From assembly GCA_946886175.1 (NCBI GenBank), contig CAMPIA010000050.1, positions 1 through 8,017 on the forward strand: a stretch of 8,017 nt of DNA, read 5' to 3'. The position numbers and the translations under genes are program-made. The stretch is from an uncultured Altererythrobacter sp. (GTDB lineage: Bacteria; Pseudomonadota; Alphaproteobacteria; Sphingomonadales; Sphingomonadaceae). Positions 1-6,209 of the stretch are shown piece by piece. Position 1 is the first letter of the stretch; every line of letters begins with the position of its first letter. The notes beneath the pieces were generated by a model. That model was not told the origin of the DNA. It did no database searches and worked only from the letters and a program-made list of their open reading frames with translations.

Positions 1-1
1 C

Positions 2-412
2 GAGATGCGCGGCGCCGACGGCGGCCCGTGGAACCGCATCTGCGCCCTGCCCGCATTCTGGGTCGGCCTGCTCTACGACCAGGGCGCGCTCGACGCGGCG
101 TGGGATCTGGTCAAGGACTGGTCGATGGAAGATCGGGAAACCCTCCGCAACGCGGTGCCCAAACTCGCGCTCGACGCACCGCTGCCGGGCGGCGGCAAGT
201 TGCGCGATATCGCGCGCGAAGTGCTGGCGATCTCGCGCTCGGGCCTGGCCGCGCGCGCGCGCCTCAACACCGGCGGGGACAACGAGACGGGATTCCTCGA
301 AACGCTCGACGAAATCGTCGCCAGCGGCAAAGTCCCGGCGCAGCGCCTGCTCGATCTCTACAACGGCGAATGGGCAGGCGACGTCACCCGCGTCTACGAA
401 CAGAGCTTCTAG
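2..412 (+). CDS. gshA: Glutamate-cysteine ligase, C-terminal part (5' end outside window)
   Basis: This is the last 136 codons of an ATP-dependent glutamate-cysteine ligase of the GCS2/plant type, the cytosolic enzyme for the first step of glutathione synthesis (Glu + Cys to gamma-Glu-Cys). The reading frame is open from base 2, so the ATG at base 5 is internal and not a start. The visible segment opens with EMRGADGGPW, followed by RICALPAFWVGLLYDQGALD, and ends with RLLDLYNGEWAGDV. These blocks match the C-terminal core of plant and alphaproteobacterial GshA, and the C-terminus looks complete. Family members are about 450 residues, so roughly 70% of the gene lies to the left. The TAG stop sits one base from the stop codon of the opposing methyltransferase gene, leaving no room for a conventional terminator. 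Identity is confident from motif recognition; the catalytic N-terminal region is not visible. Confidence 0.93.
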   Translation, partial: EMRGADGGPWNRICALPAFWVGLLYDQGALDAAWDLVKDWSMEDRETLRNAVPKLALDAPLPGGGKLRDIAREVLAISRSGLAARARLNTGGDNETGFLETLDEIVASGKVPAQRLLDLYNGEWAGDVTRVYEQSF

Positions 413-413
413 C

Positions 414-1772
414 TTACTCCGCCGGCTGCTGCGCCAGCGCCGCCGCTTGCGGGCGCAAGCGATCCCTCAGAGCGGCGAGTGGCCGCGTGATCATCCCGTG
501 GCGCTCCATCCACGCGTGGTATTCGCGGTACTTGGGATCTTCGCCGAGCAGGTGCGCCTCTTCGGTTTTGGCGCGCCAGAAGTAGATCGCACTGACGCAG
601 CCGAGGAAGAAGGTGTTGCGCACCATGTCCACCACCGACCCGCTCGAGACGAGAAACGGCAGGGTCGAAAACCACCAGAACAGGTTTTTCGACAGGTAGG
701 CCGGGTGGCGCGTGAAGCGGTAGGGGCCGTTGGTCAGCACCCCGCGATAAGTGAGATTGGAGAAGCGCAGCCCGAACGCAACCGTCGCCCAGGCATAGAT
801 CGCGGTGAGGAAGGCCAGCCAGGCGGCCCAAAGCCATAGCAGCGCCGTGTGTCCGCCGAGCCAGTGCGCCCAGCCGGGGGTATTGATCTCGTAAGCGAAC
901 ATGCCATCGGAGCCCATGAACGCGAACACCAGCGGAGGGTAGCAGATCAGCGCGGCGAGCCAGCCCGCGAGCAGCGGGTTGCCGCTGCGGATATGCGCGT
1001 CGAGCGGACGGAAGGTCATCAGGTACCCAACCGTGCCAATCTGCACGTCCACCACGAACAGTAGCGTTATCAGCAGAGAGCCGATTTTCACCGGGTCGGC
1101 TGCGATCGCCGCAAGGTCGGCTTCGACCACGACCGCGAAGCCGCCCGGAAGGATCGAGATCATGAAGGCCCCGAAGAACCCCTTGATGATCCACGCGCGC
1201 CAGTGCTTCCTGACTTCCGCGGGATCGTAAGCCTCGTGCCGCAGTAGCATTGCGCCGAAGTGCCACGCCGAATCGCGCGGTTCGATCAGATGGCGGTCGA
1301 GCCACAGGACGTAGGGTACGCTGAGCACGAACAGCGGGATCGCCGCGGCGGCGAGCACTTCCATCGCGAACAGGTATTGCCCCTGCCAGTACCAGCGCGC
1401 GAGACAGTAGAGCGCACCGAGGATCGCCCAGGTCGCCCACAGTGCGGCGATCTTGATCAGCGAGACTTCCGCGACCGCCGAAAGCGGGCGCCTGCGTGTC
1501 CAGTCGATGCCGGTCGAGGCGTTGCGGTGTACCTTGTCGACGAAAATCGACCACAGCACCATCGGCGCGGCCGAGAAGAACAGTGCGGCGAGCGCGGCAT
1601 AGGGGCCCGAGAGCGGCTCCCGCGGACCGGGAATCGCGAACATATCGGAGAGTTGCGGCCAGTTGCGGCACACCACGATCCACGCCAGCAGGCCGAGCAG
1701 GCCGGCGAGGCCCACGCCCGCCGAGACATCGCTCGCCGGAGGTCCCTTCGCCAGGTTCGGATGCGCGCTCAT
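414..1772 (-). CDS. Large polytopic ICMT/phospholipid-methyltransferase-like membrane protein
   Basis: This is a 452-residue integral membrane protein. Its C-terminal third carries the signature of the isoprenylcysteine carboxyl methyltransferase/PEMT superfamily: NGPYRFTRHPAYLSKNLFWW at about 348-367, and a downstream acidic block TEEAHLLGEDPKYREY at 403-418. In this superfamily these two regions bind S-adenosylmethionine at the membrane face. The first 330 or so residues add about eight likely hydrophobic segments (near 18-36, 56-78, 104-124, 133-157, 195-217, 229-252, 267-288 and 307-332) that small bacterial ICMT-like proteins of about 150-220 residues lack. The ATG at 1772 gives a short polar N-terminus before the first helix; no strong Shine-Dalgarno sequence is visible. 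It lies 94 nt downstream of bamB on the same strand. Bacteria generally have no CaaX-prenylated proteins, so the real methyl acceptor (lipid, quinone-like, thiol or other small molecule) is unknown. The superfamily call is confident; function is open. Confidence 0.86.
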   Translation of the reverse strand: MSAHPNLAKGPPASDVSAGVGLAGLLGLLAWIVVCRNWPQLSDMFAIPGPREPLSGPYAALAALFFSAAPMVLWSIFVDKVHRNASTGIDWTRRRPLSAVAEVSLIKIAALWATWAILGALYCLARWYWQGQYLFAMEVLAAAAIPLFVLSVPYVLWLDRHLIEPRDSAWHFGAMLLRHEAYDPAEVRKHWRAWIIKGFFGAFMISILPGGFAVVVEADLAAIAADPVKIGSLLITLLFVVDVQIGTVGYLMTFRPLDAHIRSGNPLLAGWLAALICYPPLVFAFMGSDGMFAYEINTPGWAHWLGGHTALLWLWAAWLAFLTAIYAWATVAFGLRFSNLTYRGVLTNGPYRFTRHPAYLSKNLFWWFSTLPFLVSSGSVVDMVRNTFFLGCVSAIYFWRAKTEEAHLLGEDPKYREYHAWMERHGMITRPLAALRDRLRPQAAALAQQPAE

Positions 1773-1799
1773 CGTGAGCCGCGCGATAGCCGGAAAGGG

Positions 1800-1814
1800 T
1801 TAAGGAGCGGGTAA
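1800..1814. promoter_or_regulatory. Possible CtrA-type box (TTAA-N7-GTAA)
   Basis: The intergenic space between bamB and the methyltransferase gene holds TTAA, seven bases, then GTAA. This is one mismatch from the alphaproteobacterial CtrA consensus TTAA-N7-TTAA. It ends 27 bases upstream of the methyltransferase ATG, where it could overlap a promoter. I could not identify a convincing -35/-10 pair. A single near-match may be chance, so this is only a candidate. Confidence 0.2.
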
Positions 1815-1866
1815 GCCGTTCACCCCGTCCCGCGCCGGGCCAGGGAGTGCGCCGAGCGGCTACCGC

Positions 1867-3210
1867 CTACCGGAACGCGTGGATCGTGCCGCCATCGTCG
1901 AGCAGGTAGAGCGTATCGTTCGCCACCACCGGCGGAAGCGAAACCGATGTTTCGAGATCCATGAACAGGCTCGCCGAGCCTTCGGCTACGCTCACCTTGT
2001 AAATTTGGCCCTCAGTGCTCGCGATCCACAGGTTGTTGCCCGCGAGAACCGGGCCGGTCCAGAAGATCGCGCCTTCGCGGTCCTCCTCGTCCTCGTAGCG
2101 CTGGAGCTGGGTCATCCAGCGTACCTTGCCGCTCGAGGCCGCGATCGCGAGCAGCTTTGCGTCGTCGGTCAGCGCAAAAATCCACTCGCCGGCGATCGCG
2201 GGCGTCGAGATCCCGGCGACGTTGAGCTCCCAGATCCGCTGCCCTGTGACCAGCTCGTAGGCCGCCATGCGCCCGCCCTGGCCGAGCGCATAGACGCGGC
2301 CGTTGTCGATAATCGGGTCGGCGTCGATATCGGTCAGCGAACCGACCTCGGTCGAGATCGAGGTGCGCGCGAGCGCATCGGACCAGAGGAACTGGCCGTT
2401 CTCGTACCGATAAGCCGACAGCTCGCCCGAGCTGTACCCGGCGATGACCGTGCCCTGCCCGGCGGCGGGCGCGGCGACGCCGAACACGCCGGCCTGGGTC
2501 TGCGAGCCCGATTCGTTCCACAGTTCCTCGCCGGTGGCGGCATCGAGCGCGATGATCTGGTTGTTCTGGGTCATGACGTAGACCGAGTTGAAGGCGATGG
2601 TGGGCGAGCCGCGAAGCGGGCCGGCCGGTTGAACCTTCCAGATTTCGGCCCCGGTCTGCGCGTCGAGCGCGGCGACTTCGCCGACGCCGTTGGTCACGTA
2701 GACCCGGCCCTCGTTATAGCTCGCGCCGCCGCCGAACGCGGCATTCTGAACATTGTCGGCCACTTCCATGCGATAGGTCCAGCGCCGTGCGCCGGTCGCG
2801 GCGTCGAATGCGTACACCACGCCCGCGGTGTCGACAGCGTAGAGCATGCCGCCGCCGATCACCGGCGCCGCCGCGAGCCTCCGGCGTTCGCCGCCGCCGG
2901 CAATCTGCACGGTCCACGCCCGTGAGGGGTTCTCGGCCAGCGTGAGATGGCCGTAGCTCTTGCTCGCGGTGCCGCCGGCCTGGGGCCATTCGCTGTTGGT
3001 CTCCGCAGGCGGCAGGACCACCGCGACGCCCGCGAGCGAGGGATCGACGCTCGCGCCGCTCTCGATGCGCGACAGCACGGGTTTGCGCTCGCCGATCGTC
3101 GGGGTGGTTTTTGGATCGTCGCCGCCGAAGATGCCGCATGCGCCGAGCGTAGCCGCCAGCGTCGCGACGGCCAGGCCGCGGGAGAAGTGCGAAAAACGAA
3201 GAGAAGTCAT
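1867..3210 (-). CDS. bamB: Outer membrane assembly lipoprotein BamB (PQQ-like beta-propeller)
   Basis: This is a 447-residue lipoprotein of the BAM complex, which folds beta-barrel proteins into the outer membrane. BamB is the beta-propeller scaffold facing the periplasm. The N-terminus is a lipoprotein signal with a basic start, a hydrophobic run and the lipobox LGAC, with lipidated Cys25. Position +2 is Gly, compatible with outer-membrane sorting. A low-complexity linker (26-75) follows. Eight PQQ-type blade motifs then come at about 22-40 residue spacing, such as VYAFDAATGARRW (132-144), VAALDAQTGAEIW (179-191), IIALDAATGEELW (219-231) and MAAYELVTGQRIW (315-327), ending with LYLLDDGGTIHAFR. 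E. coli BamB is about 390 residues; the extra length is mostly the linker. The ATG at 3210 is 24 nt after the stop of the YfgM-like gene, so the two are probably co-transcribed. That pairing supports BamB over a PQQ dehydrogenase, and no dehydrogenase features are present. Confidence 0.94.
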   Translation of the reverse strand: MTSLRFSHFSRGLAVATLAATLGACGIFGGDDPKTTPTIGERKPVLSRIESGASVDPSLAGVAVVLPPAETNSEWPQAGGTASKSYGHLTLAENPSRAWTVQIAGGGERRRLAAAPVIGGGMLYAVDTAGVVYAFDAATGARRWTYRMEVADNVQNAAFGGGASYNEGRVYVTNGVGEVAALDAQTGAEIWKVQPAGPLRGSPTIAFNSVYVMTQNNQIIALDAATGEELWNESGSQTQAGVFGVAAPAAGQGTVIAGYSSGELSAYRYENGQFLWSDALARTSISTEVGSLTDIDADPIIDNGRVYALGQGGRMAAYELVTGQRIWELNVAGISTPAIAGEWIFALTDDAKLLAIAASSGKVRWMTQLQRYEDEEDREGAIFWTGPVLAGNNLWIASTEGQIYKVSVAEGSASLFMDLETSVSLPPVVANDTLYLLDDGGTIHAFR

Positions 3211-3234
3211 CGGTTGAGGCCTGTCCTGAAATAT

Positions 3235-3993
3235 CTACTGCGCTGGCGGCCCGGCGCCGTCGGGCGCTCGCATCTGGTCGAGCACCTGATCGACGTCCTC
3301 GATCGCGTCGACTCCGAGCACGCCGGCCATCTGCCGGGCGCGCGAGCGCAGCGCTTCGGGCTGGGTCTCGTCCTTGGCGATCGAGGCGAACAGGGCGCCG
3401 GCTTCGGGGTTCTTGCCCTGTTCGAGATAGGCCATCGCGACCAGCTCGCCCGCGCTGCCGAAGAACGGCTTGCCCGGGGCGGCCATCGGCTGGAGCCGGG
3501 AAACCACCTCGGCGGGCTCGAGACTGTCGAACGTCGCGGCGACCTGGCGGATCGTGGCGAGGTCGCGCATCAGTTGCGGCGCATCCCCGTCGGCGGCGAC
3601 GGCGGCATAAAGCTCCACCGCGTCGGCGGTGCGGCCCTGTTCCATCGCGATGCCGGCCTTGAGCAGGGACGCCTGGGTCGCGGCGCCGCCATCGCCCTCG
3701 GCGATCAAGGGGTCGAGCTGATTGCTCGCGCCGGCGAGATCGCCGGCCTGCAGGCGGTCGAGCGCGCTGACGAGCGTTTCGGAGCGCCGCTCCATCGCGG
3801 CTTCCTGGCGATGATCCCAGTAGAGGTATCCTCCGAACGCCGCGAGGCCGAGCACCAGCGCGGCCAGCAACGGCTTGCCATAGCGGCGGCCGAAATCGGC
3901 GTACTGATCCTGGCGCACGGCGTCGTCGACCTCGCGCAGGAGAACATCTTCGGAGGCGACGCGCTTCTGATCGGAGCTAGGGGTGAGGGCCAA
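3235..3993 (-). CDS. YfgM-like tetratricopeptide membrane protein (ancillary Sec-translocon type)
   Basis: The predicted protein has 252 residues, with a short cytoplasmic N-terminus, one transmembrane helix at about 41-58 (LLAALVLGLAAFGGYLYW) and a large helical domain outside the membrane. The motif LLREVDDAVRQDQ (18-30) just before the helix is typical of the YfgM/TPR_21 family. Helical repeats follow, including QASLLKAGIAMEQGRTADAV (107-126) and GELVAMAYLEQGKNPEAGAL (182-201). E. coli YfgM associates with SecYEG and periplasmic chaperones and is encoded directly upstream of bamB, as here. I chose the TTG at 3993 because it gives the family-like start (M)ALTPSSD and follows a GGAAAGAG Shine-Dalgarno-like stretch 7 nt upstream. 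The frame is open upstream to another TTG at 4056, which would add 21 residues, but that extension is poor in family features. No in-frame ATG supports a longer form. The family call is strong; a role beyond the E. coli analogy is inferred. Confidence 0.86.
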   Translation of the reverse strand: MALTPSSDQKRVASEDVLLREVDDAVRQDQYADFGRRYGKPLLAALVLGLAAFGGYLYWDHRQEAAMERRSETLVSALDRLQAGDLAGASNQLDPLIAEGDGGAATQASLLKAGIAMEQGRTADAVELYAAVAADGDAPQLMRDLATIRQVAATFDSLEPAEVVSRLQPMAAPGKPFFGSAGELVAMAYLEQGKNPEAGALFASIAKDETQPEALRSRARQMAGVLGVDAIEDVDQVLDQMRAPDGAGPPAQ

Positions 3994-4033
3994 GCGGTGG
4001 CTCTTTCCAATTGTCAGTTTAGGTTCGGCGGGC

Positions 4034-4061
4034 TGTTTAGCCGATGGGCGCGCCAATTCAA
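4034..4061 (-). promoter_or_regulatory. Weak candidate promoter for the YfgM-like gene and bamB
   Basis: On the minus strand TTGAAT (4061-4056) and TAAACA (4039-4034) are separated by 16 bases. They are in the right order and about 40 nt upstream of the preferred TTG start at 3993. The local sequence is less GC-rich than its surroundings. The match to a -35/-10 pair is only partial, so this is a suggestion. If real, it would rule out the longer TTG start at 4056. Confidence 0.25.
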
Positions 4062-4120
4062 CTTGGAAACCTGCCTGTCCCCCGGCGAGTGAACCACAGG
4101 TGAAGCGTCGGCCGCCGGTG

Positions 4121-5266
4121 TCAGGCCAGCGTATCGCGTCCCATGGCCGAGGCGTAGAGGCGGCGGTAGGCCGCGATCATCGGTTTTTCGTCGAACCGGG
4201 CCCGCGCCTGCTCGCGGTTCGCCCGGCCGAGCTCATCGCGCAGATCGGAATTGGCGGCCAGCGCGCGCAGCGCCGCCGCGAGCTTGTCGGGCGAAGCGCC
4301 GACGAAGCGCCGGTTCGGTTCGGCCACCATCTGCGCGACATCGCCGACGTCCATCGCCGCGATCGGTAGCCCCGCCGCCATCGCCTCGATCAGCGACAGC
4401 GGCGCCTGCTCGCTATCGGAGGAGATCGCGAAAATATCGAACAAGCCGACGTAACGCGCTGGATCGGCGGCGAAACCCGGCAGGTGCATGCGGTGTGCGA
4501 TGCCGTGGTGGTCGGCAGCGGCACGGATCGCTTCGCGCTCCGGTCCCTCGCCCACGATCACCAGATGCCACTCATCGGGCATAGATGCGAACGCCTGCAC
4601 CAGCCGAGGGAGGTTCTTGACCTTGCGCAGCCCCGCGATCGTGCCGACCCACATCTCGCCCTTGCGCTTGACCATGCCGCGCAGCGCATCGGGCCGCGGG
4701 CGCTTGGCGAACGCCCTGGTGTCGATCCCGTTGGCGATATGCTTGACCCGGCCCAATGGCTGGTCCCACACCTCGAGCGCGATCCGCTCGAGCGTTTCCG
4801 AGGGCACGACCAGCCCGTTGGCGCGTCCGAGCGCTATCTTGCGGTAAAGATTGCGCGTCGGCTTGAGGCGCGCATGCTCATCCTCGTTGAAACCGTCCTC
4901 GTGGTGGATCAGCGGCGGAAGACCGAAGATGTCCTTGAAGGCGGTGTGCGCCATCACCGCGTCCATCGCGCCCCAGTTGTAGGTCAGTATGAGATCGTAG
5001 CCCTGCATCGCCCGCCCCAGCCGTTGCAGGCGCGGGGGAGTCGGCCAACCTCGGAGCGTGGGAAAGTTCCGCGGATAGGTGACGGGAATTTGGCGTAGAA
5101 TCTGCTGTGCGGCCTCCATCCTCTCGAGCTCGGCGGACACGATGGCGTGTTCGACCCTGGGGCCGAAGGCGTTGATCAGTCGGACCGAGCGCAACTCCTT
5201 GCCGCCGGCCGCGAAAGTCGAATGAATGTGCAGGATGCGCGCCCGATCGCGCGGAGCGGCGGTCAT
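4121..5266 (-). CDS. GT4-type (GT-B fold) glycosyltransferase
   Basis: This 381-residue glycosyltransferase has the GT-B two-domain layout of family GT4. The N-terminal domain begins with RILHIHSTFAAGGKELRSV (9-27), a strand plus Gly-rich loop that usually contacts the acceptor. The C-terminal nucleotide-sugar domain contains HIANGIDTRAF (176-186), GTIAGLRKVKNLPRLVQAF (208-226), LVIVGEGPER (235-244) and the E-x7-E signature with E286 and E294 inside SEQAPLSLIEAMAAGLPIAA. No signal peptide or membrane segment is visible, so it should act in the cytosol or at the inner membrane face. The ATG at 5266 overlaps the hydrolase stop as ATGA and starts exactly before the conserved domain; the frame is open further upstream, but that part lies inside the hydrolase and reads as non-protein-like Arg/Ala-rich sequence. 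The donor sugar and product (polysaccharide, glycolipid or other) cannot be assigned, as no other polysaccharide genes are in view. Confidence 0.91.
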   Translation of the reverse strand: MTAAPRDRARILHIHSTFAAGGKELRSVRLINAFGPRVEHAIVSAELERMEAAQQILRQIPVTYPRNFPTLRGWPTPPRLQRLGRAMQGYDLILTYNWGAMDAVMAHTAFKDIFGLPPLIHHEDGFNEDEHARLKPTRNLYRKIALGRANGLVVPSETLERIALEVWDQPLGRVKHIANGIDTRAFAKRPRPDALRGMVKRKGEMWVGTIAGLRKVKNLPRLVQAFASMPDEWHLVIVGEGPEREAIRAAADHHGIAHRMHLPGFAADPARYVGLFDIFAISSDSEQAPLSLIEAMAAGLPIAAMDVGDVAQMVAEPNRRFVGASPDKLAAALRALAANSDLRDELGRANREQARARFDEKPMIAAYRRLYASAMGRDTLA

Positions 5267-6123
5267 GCGGCGCGGGCGATCAACCGGTCGATCGCCGCCA
5301 GCGCCTCGGGTTCCTCGAGCAGCGGCGCGTGGCCGACGCCGGACACGGTAACGAGTTCGGCGTCGGGATGGCGCGCGACCATCTCCTCCGCCGTCTGGGC
5401 GGACAGCAGGTCCGACAAGCCGCCACGCACCAGCAGCAGCGGCGCATCGCGCAGGGCTTCGAACGCCGGCCACAGATCGGGCGGCGCACCGCCCTCGCCG
5501 CCCTGAAACGGCTCGGCGATGCTCATGTCGTAGTCGAACGCGATGCGGCCGTTCTGCTGCACCGTCAGCACACGCTTGGCCATGGCGAGCCAGTCACCGG
5601 TCTCGAACTCGGGATGAGCGGCCGAATGCATTTCCTCGAGCGCGCGCGCGGCGTGCATCCAGGTGGGGAAGTTGCGCCCCTGCCCCACGTACTCTCCGAT
5701 CCGCTCCAGCCCAGCAAGCTCGACCGCGGGGCCGATATCGTTGAGCACCGCCCCGGCGATCCGGCCCGGATGTTTCGCCGCCAACAGCATGGTCATCAGT
5801 CCGCCCAGCGAGGTGCCGACCGCGACGAAACGCGTGATGCCCTCCTGCGCGAGCAGCGCCTCGACGTCCTCGACATAAGTCACCGGGGTATAGCTCGCCG
5901 GATCGCGCGCGTATTCGCTTTCGCCGCGTCCGCGCATCTCGGGCGCGAGCACGCGGCGCTCGCCCGCCAGATGCGCGGCGAGGCCGGCGAAGTCGCGCGC
6001 ATTGCGGGTGAGGCCGTGCATGCACAGCACCGGCGCCCGGTCGTCCGGCCCCGGATAGTCCCGGAAGTGCAGCTTCAGACCGTCCGGGCTGTCCCAGAAG
6101 CGGTCGGTAAATCCTGTGTCCAT
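5263..6123 (-). CDS. Alpha/beta-fold hydrolase
   Basis: This 286-residue protein has a complete alpha/beta-hydrolase catalytic set. It has an oxyanion-hole HG in VLCMHGLTRN (H36-G37), the nucleophile elbow GTSLGG with Ser105, an acid at Asp238 in GGLSDLLSAQ, and His265 in SGVGHAPLLEEP. The stretch MRGRGESEYARDPASYTP (63-80) is typical of the broad esterase/haloalkane-dehalogenase-like branch, but the nucleophile is Ser, so an esterase, lactonase or C-C hydrolase type is likelier than a dehalogenase. No signal peptide is visible, so it is probably cytosolic. I chose the ATG at 6123 because homologous sequence begins almost at once (RFWDSPDGLKLHFRDYPG). The frame is open upstream to 6234, but that extension runs into selO and is not protein-like. 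The gene ends in an ATGA overlap with the glycosyltransferase, implying translational coupling. The substrate is unknown. Confidence 0.91.
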   Translation of the reverse strand: MDTGFTDRFWDSPDGLKLHFRDYPGPDDRAPVLCMHGLTRNARDFAGLAAHLAGERRVLAPEMRGRGESEYARDPASYTPVTYVEDVEALLAQEGITRFVAVGTSLGGLMTMLLAAKHPGRIAGAVLNDIGPAVELAGLERIGEYVGQGRNFPTWMHAARALEEMHSAAHPEFETGDWLAMAKRVLTVQQNGRIAFDYDMSIAEPFQGGEGGAPPDLWPAFEALRDAPLLLVRGGLSDLLSAQTAEEMVARHPDAELVTVSGVGHAPLLEEPEALAAIDRLIARAA

Positions 6124-6209
6124 CGGTTTCCGGGAGTTTCCTGTGTCAAATTTTCCGCAAAGTCCGGCGCTTGATTGCCACCGTGACCGCAGACGCGCAC
6201 TATCGCCCG
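6124..6209. promoter_or_regulatory. Divergent intergenic region between the hydrolase gene and selO
   Basis: This 86-nt gap must hold the start signals for the minus-strand hydrolase block and the plus-strand selO gene. It shrinks to 47 nt if selO starts at its most upstream TTG. It contains an AT-richer patch around 6146-6165 but no pair of boxes I would call a promoter. A 9-bp direct repeat (GACACAGGA on the minus strand) has one copy here and one just inside the hydrolase reading frame. The region is assigned as regulatory from its divergent position alone. Confidence 0.35.

Noticed and set aside
409..1683. A 424-codon minus-strand frame overlapping the ICMT-like gene in another phase
   Set aside because: The translation is Arg-rich and lacks hydrophobic segments or motifs, while the overlapping frame encodes a clear polytopic membrane protein with the ICMT signature.
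1820..1860. Possible terminator after bamB from the CCCG-CGC-CGGG sequence
   Set aside because: The stem is only four base pairs and no T-run follows on either strand, so it does not look like an intrinsic terminator.
1879..2925. A 348-codon plus-strand frame opposite bamB
   Set aside because: It is a shadow of the lipobox- and propeller-containing bamB frame, with no family motifs of its own.
2947..4092. A 381-codon plus-strand frame spanning the bamB start and the YfgM-like gene
   Set aside because: It runs antisense to two real genes and across their boundary. The composition is typical of a reverse-frame shadow.
5267..5473. N-terminal extension of the glycosyltransferase by 69 residues
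   Set aside because: The extension lies within the hydrolase coding region in another frame and reads as Arg/Ala/Gly-rich noise. The ATG at 5266 directly precedes the GT domain.
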